A stretch of 64,000 nucleotides of DNA from Candidatus Margulisiibacteriota bacterium (lineage in GTDB: Bacteria > Margulisbacteria > WOR-1 > O2-12-FULL-45-9 > XYB2-FULL-48-7): assembly GCA_025453605.1 (NCBI GenBank), contig JALOPZ010000001.1, positions 553,042 through 617,041 of the forward strand, given 5' to 3'. Positions 7,137 through 15,722 of this stretch are shown one piece after another. The translations under genes were made by a program, and so were the position numbers. Under the pieces are notes generated by a model. That model saw only the letters and a program-made list of their open reading frames with translations, was not told the DNA's origin and made no database searches. Position 1 is the first letter of the stretch; each line of letters opens with the position of its first letter.

Positions 7137-8255
7137 ATGATGAAGCTGTGGACTGGCGCTTTGGTCCTGCTGCTGCTCGGCAGCCAGGTGTTGGCGGAAG
7201 ATTTGACCGAGCAAGAACGGCTCCAGGCGATCCAGAACGAACTTAAACAAAGCCAGGCCAAGCTCCAGGAAACCAAGAAAAAGCGGCAGAATGAGCTCGG
7301 TAAACTGGTGGAAATAACCCAGGAATTGCGGCAGGCGAATCGGCGGCTGAACAAGGCCAAAGAAAAGATCAACGAGAACGTGACCAAGATCAGCGAACTC
7401 TCCGTCGAGTTGAAAAAGAACGAAGCTGACCTGGAACATAAATCGAGCCTGCTGGAACAGCGCGTGCGGGAGTCATTCAAGAACGGTCGGATCAGCTATC
7501 TGGACCTGCTGTTTGCTTCCCGCTCGATGTCGGACTTCCTGAACCGGGCCTATTACTTTGAAAAAGTGGTCGCCCGCGACGCCAGCCTGATCCGCAATGT
7601 CCGGCAGGAATTGCGGGAGACCAAGGAAAAGCGGACCGACCTGAATATCCGGACGCGGGAGATCAAGCAGCTGACCTCGGTCATTGCTGAACAAAAGGTC
7701 AAGATCTCGACCCAGGCGGAAGAGAAGAAAAAGGTCCTGTCCGAGCTGCAAGAGCGCCAGGCGGAATACGAGAACAAGATCGCCGAGCTGGAGCGGAGCT
7801 CGCGGGAACTGGAGATCCTGATCCAGCAAAAGGTGACCGAGCGGGAGAAGACCGGCTCGGTCGCCCGGGGGAGCGGGGCGATGATCTGGCCGCTACAAGG
7901 GCGGATCACCTCGCGTTACGGGACCTACAGACGCTGGGGCCGGGCGCGCCATACGGGGATCGATATTGCCGCGACCTACGGCAGCCCGGTTATGGCGGCG
8001 GACTCCGGTGAAGTGATCTTTGCCGGCTGGTGGGACGGATACGGGAAAGCGATCGTCATCGATCATGGGAAAGGGATCGCCACGGTCTATGGCCACCTCT
8101 CCCGGATCTATCCGTCGGTCGGGATGACGATCGCCAAGGGGCAGACGATCGGGCTGGAAGGTAACACCGGTTACTCGACCGGCCCGCACCTGCATTTTGA
8201 AGTGCGCAAGAACGGCAAACCGGTCAACCCGGGGCCTTACCTGCCGAAACGATAA
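7137..8255 (+). CDS. EnvC/NlpD-like M23 peptidase or murein hydrolase activator
   Basis: A 372-residue secreted protein. A signal peptide (residues 1-20, LVLLLLGSQVLA) precedes a long coiled coil (about 22-245) and a C-terminal LytM/M23 domain (about 262-372). The zinc-binding HTGID and HLH pairs are both present, so it may be an active endopeptidase and not only an activator like E. coli EnvC. Two adjacent ATG codons (7137 and 7140) are possible starts. It is followed by ctpA with an 11-nt gap, the same neighbour pair seen in many bacteria. The role is peptidoglycan remodelling at the cell envelope, probably in division. Confidence 0.9.
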   Translation: MMKLWTGALVLLLLGSQVLAEDLTEQERLQAIQNELKQSQAKLQETKKKRQNELGKLVEITQELRQANRRLNKAKEKINENVTKISELSVELKKNEADLEHKSSLLEQRVRESFKNGRISYLDLLFASRSMSDFLNRAYYFEKVVARDASLIRNVRQELRETKEKRTDLNIRTREIKQLTSVIAEQKVKISTQAEEKKKVLSELQERQAEYENKIAELERSSRELEILIQQKVTEREKTGSVARGSGAMIWPLQGRITSRYGTYRRWGRARHTGIDIAATYGSPVMAADSGEVIFAGWWDGYGKAIVIDHGKGIATVYGHLSRIYPSVGMTIAKGQTIGLEGNTGYSTGPHLHFEVRKNGKPVNPGPYLPKR

Positions 8256-8265
8256 GGAGGAAAAC

Positions 8266-9468
8266 ATGTTCAAGATTTCCAAAGCTGGACTGACCGTGGC
8301 CGTGCTGCTGATCGCGCTGACCTCTTTCTCCGTCGGCCGGGTGGTGGCGCAGGGGAGCGACCTGCAGAGCAAACTGGAGACTTATTTACAAGTCTTGGAG
8401 ATCGTTAAAGGCGATTACGTCGAAAAGAACGTCGACGACCAGAAGTTGGTTTACGGCTCGATCCGCGGCCTGCTCGACGCGCTGGACGATCCCTATACCC
8501 GCTTCATGGAGCCGAAATCTTACAAGGAAATGAAGATGCGGATGAGCGGTTCGTACTCCGGCATCGGGATCTACATTGGGATCAAGGAAAAGCAGCTGAT
8601 GGTGATCTCGCCGATCGCGGACACGCCGGCCAAGAAGATGGGGCTCAAAGCCGGGGACGCGATCCTCAAGATCGACGACAAAGATACCAAGGACATGGCG
8701 CTGGAGGAGGCGGTCAGTCTGATCCGCGGGCCACAGGGCTCCAAGGTCAAGATCTCGGCACTGCGCAAGGGGTGGAAAGAGGCCAAGGATTTTGCCATCA
8801 CGCGCGAAAAGATCGTGATCAAGAGCGTGGTCGCCAAATTGCTTAACAACGGGATCGCCTACATCAAACTGAACACCTTTGAAAACCTGGCGGCTGCCCG
8901 GGAGTTCGAAAAAGCGCTGCGCAGCGCCCGGGATGCCGATGGGCTGATCATCGACGTCCGCGGGAACGGCGGGGGCTTATTGCAGAACGCCGTTGATATC
9001 GGCAGCATGTTCATTGCCACCCCGGGGATGATCGTTCAGACCGTGGACCGGGAAGGCCGCCGCGAGCAGCTGGAATCGACCGGCCGGGTCCTCTGGACCA
9101 AACCGGTGGTCCTGCTGATCAACGAAAGCTCGGCCTCGGCTTCGGAGATCCTGGCCGGCGCGCTCCGCGACAATAAAGTCGCCACGCTGGTCGGCATGCA
9201 TTCTTTCGGCAAGGCGTCAGTTCAGAACGTCCGCCAGTTAAACGACGGGTCCGCCGTTCTCCTGACGATCGCCAAATACCTGACCCCCAACGGAGAAGAT
9301 ATCACCAAGCGCGGTATCTCGGCGGAGGTCGTTGTCCCGGTCCCGACCGCCGAGGCGGAAGTCGAAGCGGACGATTCCTTGCCCGACGAGACCAGAGATG
9401 TCCAACTGCAAAAAGCGATCTCGATCCTCAAGGGGAAGATCATGGAGAGGGCTGGTGCCCAGGGTTGA
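8266..9468 (+). CDS. ctpA: C-terminal processing protease, S41 family
   Basis: A 400-residue exported protease. The ATG at 8266 follows AAGGAGG and starts a signal peptide or anchor (VLLIALTSFSVGRVVAQ). A PDZ domain spans about 95-180. The S41 catalytic domain contains the Ser in INESSASASEI and the Lys in SFGKASVQ, forming the Ser-Lys dyad. Family members trim the C-termini of periplasmic proteins or cell-wall hydrolases, and its position after an EnvC-like hydrolase fits that. The end overlaps the next gene by 14 nt. Confidence 0.95.
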   Translation: MFKISKAGLTVAVLLIALTSFSVGRVVAQGSDLQSKLETYLQVLEIVKGDYVEKNVDDQKLVYGSIRGLLDALDDPYTRFMEPKSYKEMKMRMSGSYSGIGIYIGIKEKQLMVISPIADTPAKKMGLKAGDAILKIDDKDTKDMALEEAVSLIRGPQGSKVKISALRKGWKEAKDFAITREKIVIKSVVAKLLNNGIAYIKLNTFENLAAAREFEKALRSARDADGLIIDVRGNGGGLLQNAVDIGSMFIATPGMIVQTVDREGRREQLESTGRVLWTKPVVLLINESSASASEILAGALRDNKVATLVGMHSFGKASVQNVRQLNDGSAVLLTIAKYLTPNGEDITKRGISAEVVVPVPTAEAEVEADDSLPDETRDVQLQKAISILKGKIMERAGAQG

Positions 9469-10519
9469 ACGCCTCGATAGCGAAGCGGACCTGAAACAGC
9501 TTGACCGAAGCGCGATGCTGGCGGTCGTGGCCGGCATGCCGGAGATGCTGGAGCAGGCGCGGCAGCTGGCGGCCGGCGTCCAGCTGCGGCCGGTCCCGGT
9601 CAGCCGGGTGATCTTTGTCGGGATGGGCGGCTCGGCGATCGCCGGCGACCTGGCAGCCGACCTCTTTTATAAAAAATGTCCTGTTCCCCTGACCACGATC
9701 CGGAATTACGTGCTGCCGGAAGGGATCGATAACTCGACCCTGCTGATCGCGCTCTCTTACTCCGGCGAAACCGAGGAAACCCTCTGGGCGCTGAAGGACG
9801 CCGAAAAAAAAGGGGCGCAGGTCGTTTGCATCACGGCCGGTGGCAAGCTCCGCGAGATCGCCGAAGCCAAAAAGCACCCGGTCTATTTGGTCCCGTCCGG
9901 ATACCAGCCGCGCGCCGCGCTCCCTTTTCTGCTGGTCTGCCTGCTGACCGTCCTGGAAAAATACGATCTGATCGCGCCGCAGGAGGGGGCGCTGACCGAA
10001 GCGATCGCCCAGCTGCAGAAAATGCGGGAAGAATATAAACCGGGCAAACCGGCCCGGACCAACCAGGTTAAACAACTGGCCAAAAAGCTGCAGGGGAAGA
10101 TCCCGCTAATTTTCGGCGTGGCCGGCACGACCGGAGCCGTCGCCTACCGGGCCAAATGCCAGTTCAATGAGAACAGCAAGCAAACGGCGCTGGCGAATGT
10201 TTTTCCGGAGCTTAACCACAATGAGCTGGTCAATATCGCCGCTCTGTCAAAGGACCGCCAGCCTTTTGCCCTGATCGTCCTGCGCGACGACGACGATCCG
10301 GAACGGGTCAAAAAACGGATCGAGATCACCAAGTCGCTGATCAGCCGCCAGCTCGGCGGGGTCAACGAGCTGGCCGGGCAGGGGAAGACGCCGCTGGCCA
10401 GGGCGCTTTCGCTGATCTACTGTCTTGATCACCTCAGCGTCTACCTGGCGATCCTGCAGGGGGTTGATCCGACGCCGGTCGACGTGATCGGTCGCCTCAA
10501 AAAGGAGATGGCTCGTTGA
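9455..10519 (+). CDS. Bifunctional phosphoglucose/phosphomannose isomerase
   Basis: A 354-residue protein with two SIS domains. 'VIFVGMGGSAIAGDLAADLF' near residue 50 and 'IALSYSGETEETLWAL' near 95 are phosphate-binding SIS motifs; 'CQFNENSKQTALANVFPELNHNE' matches the small PGI/PMI family found mostly in archaea and some bacteria. It interconverts glucose-6-P, fructose-6-P and mannose-6-P. The GTG at 9455 is chosen because GGAGAGG lies 4 nt upstream and the homologous region begins there. It overlaps ctpA by 14 nt and the next gene by 4 nt. With the adjacent nucleotidyltransferase it suggests a mannose or glucose activation route for cell-surface glycans. Confidence 0.9.
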   Translation: MPRVERLDSEADLKQLDRSAMLAVVAGMPEMLEQARQLAAGVQLRPVPVSRVIFVGMGGSAIAGDLAADLFYKKCPVPLTTIRNYVLPEGIDNSTLLIALSYSGETEETLWALKDAEKKGAQVVCITAGGKLREIAEAKKHPVYLVPSGYQPRAALPFLLVCLLTVLEKYDLIAPQEGALTEAIAQLQKMREEYKPGKPARTNQVKQLAKKLQGKIPLIFGVAGTTGAVAYRAKCQFNENSKQTALANVFPELNHNELVNIAALSKDRQPFALIVLRDDDDPERVKKRIEITKSLISRQLGGVNELAGQGKTPLARALSLIYCLDHLSVYLAILQGVDPTPVDVIGRLKKEMAR

Positions 10520-11604
10520 AGGCGGTAATTATTGCCGGCGGCCTGGGGACGCGGCTCCGCCCGCTGACTTACAATACGCCCAAACCGATCGTGCCGGTCG
10601 CCAACCGGCCGTTCATCCTCCACCAGATCGAACTGCTCAAACAGCACGGGATCACCGAGATCATCCTTAACCTGCATTATCTGACCGACGAGATCAAGTC
10701 GATCCTGGGCGATGGACGCAAACACGGCGTTAAACTGTATTATTCGCACGAGAAGCAGCCGCTGGGGACGGCCGGCGCGGTCAAGAACGCGGAGGAATTC
10801 TTCGACGAAGAGCCGCTGCTTATCTTCAACGGCGACGTCCTGACCGATATCAATCTTTCCCAGATCATCGCTTTTCACAAGAAGCACAAGGCGCGGGCGA
10901 CCCTGACCCTGACCCGGGTGGAAGACCCGACCGCCTACGGCTTGATCGTGACCGACCCGCACGGAGTCGTCACCCAGTTCATTGAGAAACCGAGCTGGGA
11001 ACAGGTCGCCAGGATCAAGCAACTCGGCACCGCCGACACGATCAATGCCGGCATCTACGTGCTCGACCCGAAGGTGTTCCGCAACGTGCCGGCCGGGGTC
11101 CCATACTCGTTCGAGCGGCAGCTCTTTCCCGATCTGCTGGCCAAAGGTGAATTGGTTTGCGGTTTTATCTCCGATCGGTACTGGATGGATATCGGCAAAC
11201 CGAGCCAATACCGCCAGGCTCACGAGGCGATCCTCCGCAACGAGGTGGCGGTCCGCCTGCACGGGACCAGGATCGATAACCGCTACTGGCTGGGCGATCA
11301 TGTTAAGCTGGCCAAGAGCGTCAAGCTGAGTGGGCCGTCGATCATTGGCCAAAAGGTCACCATCGCCGACGACTGCAAGATCAAGGACTTTGCCGTTATC
11401 GGCGACGGCGTGACGATCGGCAAGGGATCCAGTCTGACCGGGGTGATCGTCTGGGAAGGGGCCAAGATCGGTGCCGAGACGGTGCTGGACGGCTGCATTA
11501 TCGGCTACGATTGCGTTATCGAAGACAACGTGACGATCGGCCCGGGCGCGGTCCTGGCCGACCGGTCGGTGGTAAAGAAAGGATCGACTTTATGCTCAAG
11601 GTAG
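10516..11604 (+). CDS. Sugar-1-phosphate nucleotidyltransferase with left-handed beta helix
   Basis: A 362-residue enzyme starting at TTG, overlapping the previous stop by 4 nt. The N-terminal nucleotidyltransferase domain begins with the signature GGLGTRLRPLTYNTPKP (residues 8-24), has 'LIFNGDVLTD' near 102 and 'YWMDIGKPSQY' near 222. The C-terminal 110 residues contain hexapeptide repeats (IGQKVTIADDCKIKDFAVIG). This layout matches GDP-mannose pyrophosphorylase-like and glucose-1-P nucleotidyltransferases; the neighbouring PGI/PMI favours mannose-1-P as substrate, but specificity cannot be read from the sequence. Confidence 0.9.
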   Translation: MKAVIIAGGLGTRLRPLTYNTPKPIVPVANRPFILHQIELLKQHGITEIILNLHYLTDEIKSILGDGRKHGVKLYYSHEKQPLGTAGAVKNAEEFFDEEPLLIFNGDVLTDINLSQIIAFHKKHKARATLTLTRVEDPTAYGLIVTDPHGVVTQFIEKPSWEQVARIKQLGTADTINAGIYVLDPKVFRNVPAGVPYSFERQLFPDLLAKGELVCGFISDRYWMDIGKPSQYRQAHEAILRNEVAVRLHGTRIDNRYWLGDHVKLAKSVKLSGPSIIGQKVTIADDCKIKDFAVIGDGVTIGKGSSLTGVIVWEGAKIGAETVLDGCIIGYDCVIEDNVTIGPGAVLADRSVVKKGSTLCSR

Positions 11605-12860
11605 TGGCCAGAGAACAAGTGGCGGCGGAGGTTGCCCGGCTGGTCAAACAGCGGGAGCTCTCCTGCGACCGGCCCGAATCGGCGGCGGTAAAGGCGATCG
11701 TCGCCGCGGTCCGGGAAAAAGGCGATCAAGCCTTATTGGACTACACCGCCCAGTTCGATAAAGTAAAACTGCAGGCCAGCGAGCTGTTGGTAGGGCCGGC
11801 GGCGCTCGAACAGGCGACCCAAAAGGTCAGTCAGGAGTTCCGCGCTTCGCTGGCCAAAGCGGCGCAGAATATCACCGCTTTCCACCGCAAACAAAAGAGC
11901 GATGAATGGTTTGAAACGCTCCCGCTCGATGTGCTGCTGGGGCAGCGGTTGATCCCGCTCCAGCGGGTCGGCATTTACGTCCCGGGGGGCCGGGCGATCT
12001 ATCCGTCGTCCGTGCTGATGAACGCGATCCCGGCTAAAGTTGCGGGGGTCAGCGAGATAATCCTGGTGACGCCGCCGCCGGTCAGTCCATATGTGCTGGC
12101 GGCTGCCGCCGAGGCGGGCGTGACGGCGGTTTATCAGATCGGCGGGGCGCAGGCGATCGCCGCCCTGGCTTACGGGACCGCGACCATTCCGCGGGTCGAC
12201 AAGATCGTTGGGCCCGGCAATATCTACGTTACCCTGGCCAAGAAAGAGGTCTTCGGCGCGGTCGGGATCGAGAGCCTGGCCGGGCCGTCTGATGTGTTGA
12301 TCGTGGCGGACCAGGACGCCGAGGCGGAGTACATCGCCGCCGATCTGCTGGCCCAGGCGGAGCACGATCCGACCTCCTCGGCCGTACTGGCGACCAATTC
12401 CCGGAAGCTGATCAATGAAGTGGAAAAAGAGCTGGCCAAGCAGCAAACCAAACTAAAACGACGGGCGATCATCGATCAGGCGGAAATCGTTTTGCTGGAG
12501 GTCGGCTCGATCGACGAAGCGATCGGGATCGCCAACCAGTTGGCGCCCGAGCATCTGGAACTGGAGGTGGGCTCCCCGCAAAGGCTGCTGGAAAAGATCA
12601 GGAACGCCGGGGCCGTTTTCCTTGGCCCCCATTCACCGGTCGCGGTCGGCGATTACCTGGCCGGGCCGAACCATGTCCTGCCGACCGGCGGCACCGCCCG
12701 GTTCGCCTCGCCGCTCGGCGTCTACGATTTTGTCAAACACCAGAGCATTATCGGTTACACCAAACCGGCGCTCAAGAATGTCTGGCACGACGTGAAATTA
12801 CTGGCGGAGACCGAGGGGCTGGACGCGCACGCCCGGTCTATCGACGTTCGATTCTCTTAA
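11592..12860 (+). CDS. hisD: Histidinol dehydrogenase
   Basis: A 422-residue HisD that oxidises L-histidinol to histidine with two NAD+. 'RVGIYVPGGRAIYPSSVLMNAIPAKVAGV' marks the conserved N-domain, 'VGPGNIYVTLAKKEVFG' the cofactor region and 'LAPEHLELE' carries the Glu-His pair used in catalysis. The ATG at 11592 follows AAAGGA inside the end of the previous gene (13-nt overlap). The rest of the his operon is not here: hisB is 16 kb away and a PHP-type phosphatase converges on hisD, so histidine genes are dispersed. Confidence 0.96.
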   Translation: MLKVVAREQVAAEVARLVKQRELSCDRPESAAVKAIVAAVREKGDQALLDYTAQFDKVKLQASELLVGPAALEQATQKVSQEFRASLAKAAQNITAFHRKQKSDEWFETLPLDVLLGQRLIPLQRVGIYVPGGRAIYPSSVLMNAIPAKVAGVSEIILVTPPPVSPYVLAAAAEAGVTAVYQIGGAQAIAALAYGTATIPRVDKIVGPGNIYVTLAKKEVFGAVGIESLAGPSDVLIVADQDAEAEYIAADLLAQAEHDPTSSAVLATNSRKLINEVEKELAKQQTKLKRRAIIDQAEIVLLEVGSIDEAIGIANQLAPEHLELEVGSPQRLLEKIRNAGAVFLGPHSPVAVGDYLAGPNHVLPTGGTARFASPLGVYDFVKHQSIIGYTKPALKNVWHDVKLLAETEGLDAHARSIDVRFS

Positions 12861-13518
12861 TTAGGGCTTGAGGGTTGTCCCGGACGGTGGTCAGCGCTTC
12901 CTCGTCGGTCATCCCCGCTTCTTTACAGAGCTGGTAAGCCTGATCCTGGGTGATCATGTCCGTCTCGGTGTGGCAGTCGGTGTCAACAACGCAGCTGGCC
13001 TTGAACTGCCGGGCCATGGCCGCCACATGATGGTTCCCTTCGCGATGACCCCGGCGGGCGGTGATCTCCAGATAAACGCCGTTCTGCGCGGCCAGGATCG
13101 CGTCCTCTTCGGTGATCTTGCCGGGGTGGGCCAGGATGTCGACCAGGCCGGCTTCTTTGACCGCGGCGTGATTGGTCCCCGGGTAAACGGACTCGACCGG
13201 CGATTCACCGTGGACGATAACGATCCGGGCGCCGTTGCGGCGCGCTTTACGGCAATATTCGGGGATGAACACGGGTTTAATGTAGCTGACTTCCGCGCCG
13301 GGGAAAAATTTGAGCGAGAGCTTCCCCCGGGTCGCTTTTTCGTACTTGACCAGCGCCTTAAGGACCTCTTCGAGGTTGGACTCGTCAACGTGATCGGTAA
13401 TTGCCAGCGCGGAGTGACCGCGGACCTCGGCCTCGCGGACCAGGGCGGCCGGCAGGAGGGCCCCGTCGCTGAAAACGGAATGACAGTGGAATTCGACCCG
13501 GGAACCGAGATCGGTCAT
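12838..13518 (-). CDS. PHP-domain phosphoesterase, histidinol-phosphatase-like
   Basis: A 226-residue PHP-fold metal hydrolase. Metal ligands are visible in VEFHCHSVFSDG (residues 8-19), ALAITDHVDE (37-46), FFPGAEVSY (70-78), 'DILAHPGKI' and the terminal DTDCHTETD. The protein is of the compact type often annotated as histidinol phosphate phosphatase domain protein. Placement tail-to-tail with hisD (23-nt overlap of the coding ends) is suggestive but does not prove a role in histidine synthesis. It shares a 24-nt divergent promoter region with the RlmD-like gene. Confidence 0.85.
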   Translation of the reverse strand: MTDLGSRVEFHCHSVFSDGALLPAALVREAEVRGHSALAITDHVDESNLEEVLKALVKYEKATRGKLSLKFFPGAEVSYIKPVFIPEYCRKARRNGARIVIVHGESPVESVYPGTNHAAVKEAGLVDILAHPGKITEEDAILAAQNGVYLEITARRGHREGNHHVAAMARQFKASCVVDTDCHTETDMITQDQAYQLCKEAGMTDEEALTTVRDNPQALIKRIERR

Positions 13519-13525
13519 GTAATTA

Positions 13526-13535
13526 TGGTATCATA
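13526..13535. promoter_or_regulatory. Bidirectional -10 region between the PHP gene and the rlmD-like gene
   Basis: On the plus strand TGG-TATCAT ends 8 nt before the rlmD-like ATG. The same bases read on the minus strand as TATGAT, 11 nt before the PHP ATG. The 7-nt core TATCATA gives a usable -10 on both strands. Confidence 0.5.
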
Positions 13536-13542
13536 GTAATTA

Positions 13543-14742
13543 ATGAGTAAACAAGTCGAACCGCGCTGCCCCTATTACGGCTCCTGCGGCGGCTGCCAGC
13601 TGCAGCACCTGGACTATCATGACCAATTGGACCTGAAAACAAGGATTGTCAGGGAATACATGGAGCAGCAGGGAGTAGCAGGGACGGGGGTTAGACCGAC
13701 GATCGGCATGGAGGATCCGTGGTTCTACCGGAATAAGGTCCAGTTCCCGATCCGGCGGCAGAACGGTAAACTGCAGATCGGTTACTTCCGCCAGCGGAGC
13801 CACGAGGTCGTCAATATCAAGGAATGCTACATCCAGGACCCGTTCCTGACCGAGATCGCCCAGATCGCCGGGAAGATCCTGGAAGAGCGGGAGATCTCAG
13901 CCTATGACGAAAAAACCGGCCAGGGGATCCTCCGGCACTTTGTCGGCCGGAGCGGGGCCCAGACCGGCGAACTGCTCCTGGGGATCGTGGTCAACGGCAA
14001 AGGACTCCCCGCCGGTTTTACCATCGCCGATGAGATCAAGAAACAGGAACGGCTGATGCACCGGCTGGTCGCCCGGCATCAGGATTACCCCCGTTTTGAG
14101 GAGCGGCCGAAGATCGTCGGGATCGTCCAGAACAGCAACACGGCCCGCGGTAATGTGATCCTGGGGCAATACAACACGACCCTGCTTGGTATCCCGTTCC
14201 TGCGCGAGCGTCTCGGGCCGTTCAGGTTTAAAGTCAGCCTTAACTCGTTCCTCCAGGTTAACCCCCGGCAGACGATCAAGCTTTATAACCTGATCAAAAA
14301 GTACGCGGAGCTGTCCGGGACCGAGCAGGTGGTCGACGCCTACGCCGGGATCGGGACGATCGCTTTTTGGCTGGCGGAAAAGGCGGCCGAAGTGGTCGGC
14401 ATCGAAGAACGGGCAGAGGCGGTCAAGGACGCCAACCAAAACATCGCGCTCAATCAATTGACCAATGTCCGGATGGTCGCCGGCCAGGCCGAAAAGGAAT
14501 TTCCGAAAAATGCGGATGTGGTCGTTCTGGACCCGCCCCGCGGCGGCTGTTCCGACCAGGCGCTGAAACGGATCGTTCGGGCCGAACCCCGCAAGATCAT
14601 CTACGTCTCCTGCAACCCGGCGACGCTGGCCCGGGACCTGACGGTCCTGACCAAAGCCGAATACCGGATCGAGATCATCCAGCCGGTCGACATGTTCCCG
14701 CAGACGGAGCACGTCGAGGTGGTGGTGAAGTTAAGCCGCTGA
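13543..14742 (+). CDS. 23S rRNA (uracil-C5)-methyltransferase, RlmD/TrmA family
   Basis: A 399-residue SAM-dependent methyltransferase. The N-terminal CPYYGSCGGCQLQH (residues 9-22) plus Cys near residue 86 (NIKECYIQD) is the [4Fe-4S] cluster of this family. The SAM site includes 'VVDAYAGIGTIAFWLAEKA' near 265, 'VVLDPPRGGC' near 327 and the catalytic-Cys strand 'IIYVSCNPATLARDL' near 350. There is no N-terminal TRAM domain, so exact target (U747 or U1939 in 23S rRNA, or tRNA U54) is unsettled. A short word repeat (AGCAGGGAG/AGCAGGGAC) lies in frame at 13665-13682. The 3' end overlaps a small basic reading frame on the other strand. Confidence 0.9.
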   Translation: MSKQVEPRCPYYGSCGGCQLQHLDYHDQLDLKTRIVREYMEQQGVAGTGVRPTIGMEDPWFYRNKVQFPIRRQNGKLQIGYFRQRSHEVVNIKECYIQDPFLTEIAQIAGKILEEREISAYDEKTGQGILRHFVGRSGAQTGELLLGIVVNGKGLPAGFTIADEIKKQERLMHRLVARHQDYPRFEERPKIVGIVQNSNTARGNVILGQYNTTLLGIPFLRERLGPFRFKVSLNSFLQVNPRQTIKLYNLIKKYAELSGTEQVVDAYAGIGTIAFWLAEKAAEVVGIEERAEAVKDANQNIALNQLTNVRMVAGQAEKEFPKNADVVVLDPPRGGCSDQALKRIVRAEPRKIIYVSCNPATLARDLTVLTKAEYRIEIIQPVDMFPQTEHVEVVVKLSR

Positions 14743-14838
14743 GGTCGAGACGGTCTTGCGGCGAAGCCCTTTCTTCCGGCTCTTTTCTTTTTTCCGCTTT
14801 TGCCGTCTTTTTATTTCCTGCTGTCTGGTGCGTGGCAT
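14731..14838 (-). CDS. Small, very basic 35-residue protein
   Basis: The reading frame starts at ATG 14838 inside the last codons of miaA and ends at TAA overlapping the end of the rlmD-like gene. It encodes 35 residues, roughly half Lys or Arg (MPRTRQQEIKRRQKRKKEK at the start), with no hydrophobic residues to speak of. An extended -10 TGC-TATAAT lies 6 nt before its ATG, the same arrangement as at clear genes in this window. The composition resembles ribosome-associated short basic proteins, but I recognise no family. It could also be a by-chance frame. Confidence 0.4.
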   Translation of the reverse strand: MPRTRQQEIKRRQKRKKEKSRKKGLRRKTVSTSAA

Positions 14839-15722
14839 AGCTCTATTATAGCACTCTTTGCGTCAGGCGGGAACCAGCGAGCGTCCGGGAAACGCCGAAA
14901 CCAGGTCATTTGCCGGCGGGCAAAGTGCCGGGTCCGCTTTTTTACTTCTTCGACCATCGTCCGGTGGTCCCACCGGCCGGCCAGATAGTCGACCACTTCT
15001 TTGTAGCCGAGCGCCTGGAAGGAGTTCAGCGCTTTGTCGTAACCGTTAGCCAATAATCCTTTGACCTCGTCAACCAGGCCGGCCAGCATCATTTGGTCGA
15101 CCCGCTCATTGATCCGGGCGTAGAGTTCGGGGCGGGGGAGGTCGAGGCCGATCAGTAAATACCCCTCTGTTCTACGCTCCACGCTCTCTGTTCTACGCTC
15201 TTGCAGCTCCGAGATCGGTTTGCCGGTTAACTCAAAGACTTCCAGCGCGCGAATGATCCGCTTCTTGTCATTGGCGTGGATCTTGGCGGTGGATGCGGGG
15301 TCGACTTTGCCAAGTTGAGAGTAGAGAATCGATGATCCCTGTTGTTCGAGCTTCGTTCTCAACGCGGGATCAGCCGGAGTGAGCGGAAAAGAAAACCCTT
15401 CCAGCAGCGACCAGAGATAAAGGCCTGTTCCGCCGACAATAATAGGCAATTTACCGTTATTTTGAATTTTTACTTTTAACTTTTGACTTTCCTCGACAAA
15501 GTCGGAGACCGTCCATTCCTCGTCCGGGTTGCGAACATCGATCAGGTGATGGGGGATGCCTTGCCGTTCTTCGATCGATGGCTTTGCGGTGCCGATGTCC
15601 ATTCCCCGGTAGACCTGCATCGAGTCGGCGGAGATGATCTCGCCGCTCAGCTCTTTGGCCAGTTCGATCGCCAGGGAGGTTTTACCAACGGCTGTCGGGC
15701 CGAGCAGGACGAGCGTGCGCAC
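14811..15722 (-). CDS. miaA: tRNA dimethylallyltransferase
   Basis: A 303-residue MiaA, which adds an isopentenyl group to A37 of tRNAs reading UNN codons. The P-loop GPTAVGKTS (residues 8-16), 'ISADSMQVYRGMDIGTAKP' and 'PIIVGGTGLYLWSLLEG' are the family hallmarks. Start is GTG, sharing its G with the stop codon of the upstream Zn-peptidase gene. Two low-complexity word repeats sit in frame: one around residues 79-89 (ESQKLKVKIQN) and one at about 174-187 (ERRTESVERRTEG, a 7-residue tandem repeat). Both lie in surface-type segments away from catalytic motifs. Confidence 0.95.
   Translation of the reverse strand: MRTLVLLGPTAVGKTSLAIELAKELSGEIISADSMQVYRGMDIGTAKPSIEERQGIPHHLIDVRNPDEEWTVSDFVEESQKLKVKIQNNGKLPIIVGGTGLYLWSLLEGFSFPLTPADPALRTKLEQQGSSILYSQLGKVDPASTAKIHANDKKRIIRALEVFELTGKPISELQERRTESVERRTEGYLLIGLDLPRPELYARINERVDQMMLAGLVDEVKGLLANGYDKALNSFQALGYKEVVDYLAGRWDHRTMVEEVKKRTRHFARRQMTWFRRFPDARWFPPDAKSAIIELCHAPDSRK
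14845..14853 (-). promoter_or_regulatory. Extended -10 box before the small basic frame
   Basis: Minus-strand TGC-TATAAT, 6 nt upstream of ATG 14838, inside the miaA 3' end. It is identical in form to promoters at other unit heads here. Confidence 0.45.
15165..15200. repeat. In-frame tandem repeat inside miaA (CTCTGTTCTACGCTC)
   Basis: Two identical 15-nt copies at 15165-15179 and 15186-15200 with a 21-nt period. On the coding strand they give the repeated peptide ERRTE. This is one of the word-repeat elements placed inside conserved genes. Confidence 0.75.
15458..15490. repeat. In-frame AT-rich word element inside miaA (GTCAAAAGTTAAAAGTAAAA type)
   Basis: On the minus strand the segment reads as AAAAGT/AATTCAAAA words, the same family as the spacer at 49737-49768 and the 5' end of the NuoG-like gene. 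It encodes the peptide around SQKLKVKIQNNG without breaking the frame. Confidence 0.65.

Noticed and set aside
7101..7137. Frameshift hiding the UvrC C-terminal domain
   Set aside because: Only 35 nt lie before the next real gene, too little for an HhH domain in any frame.
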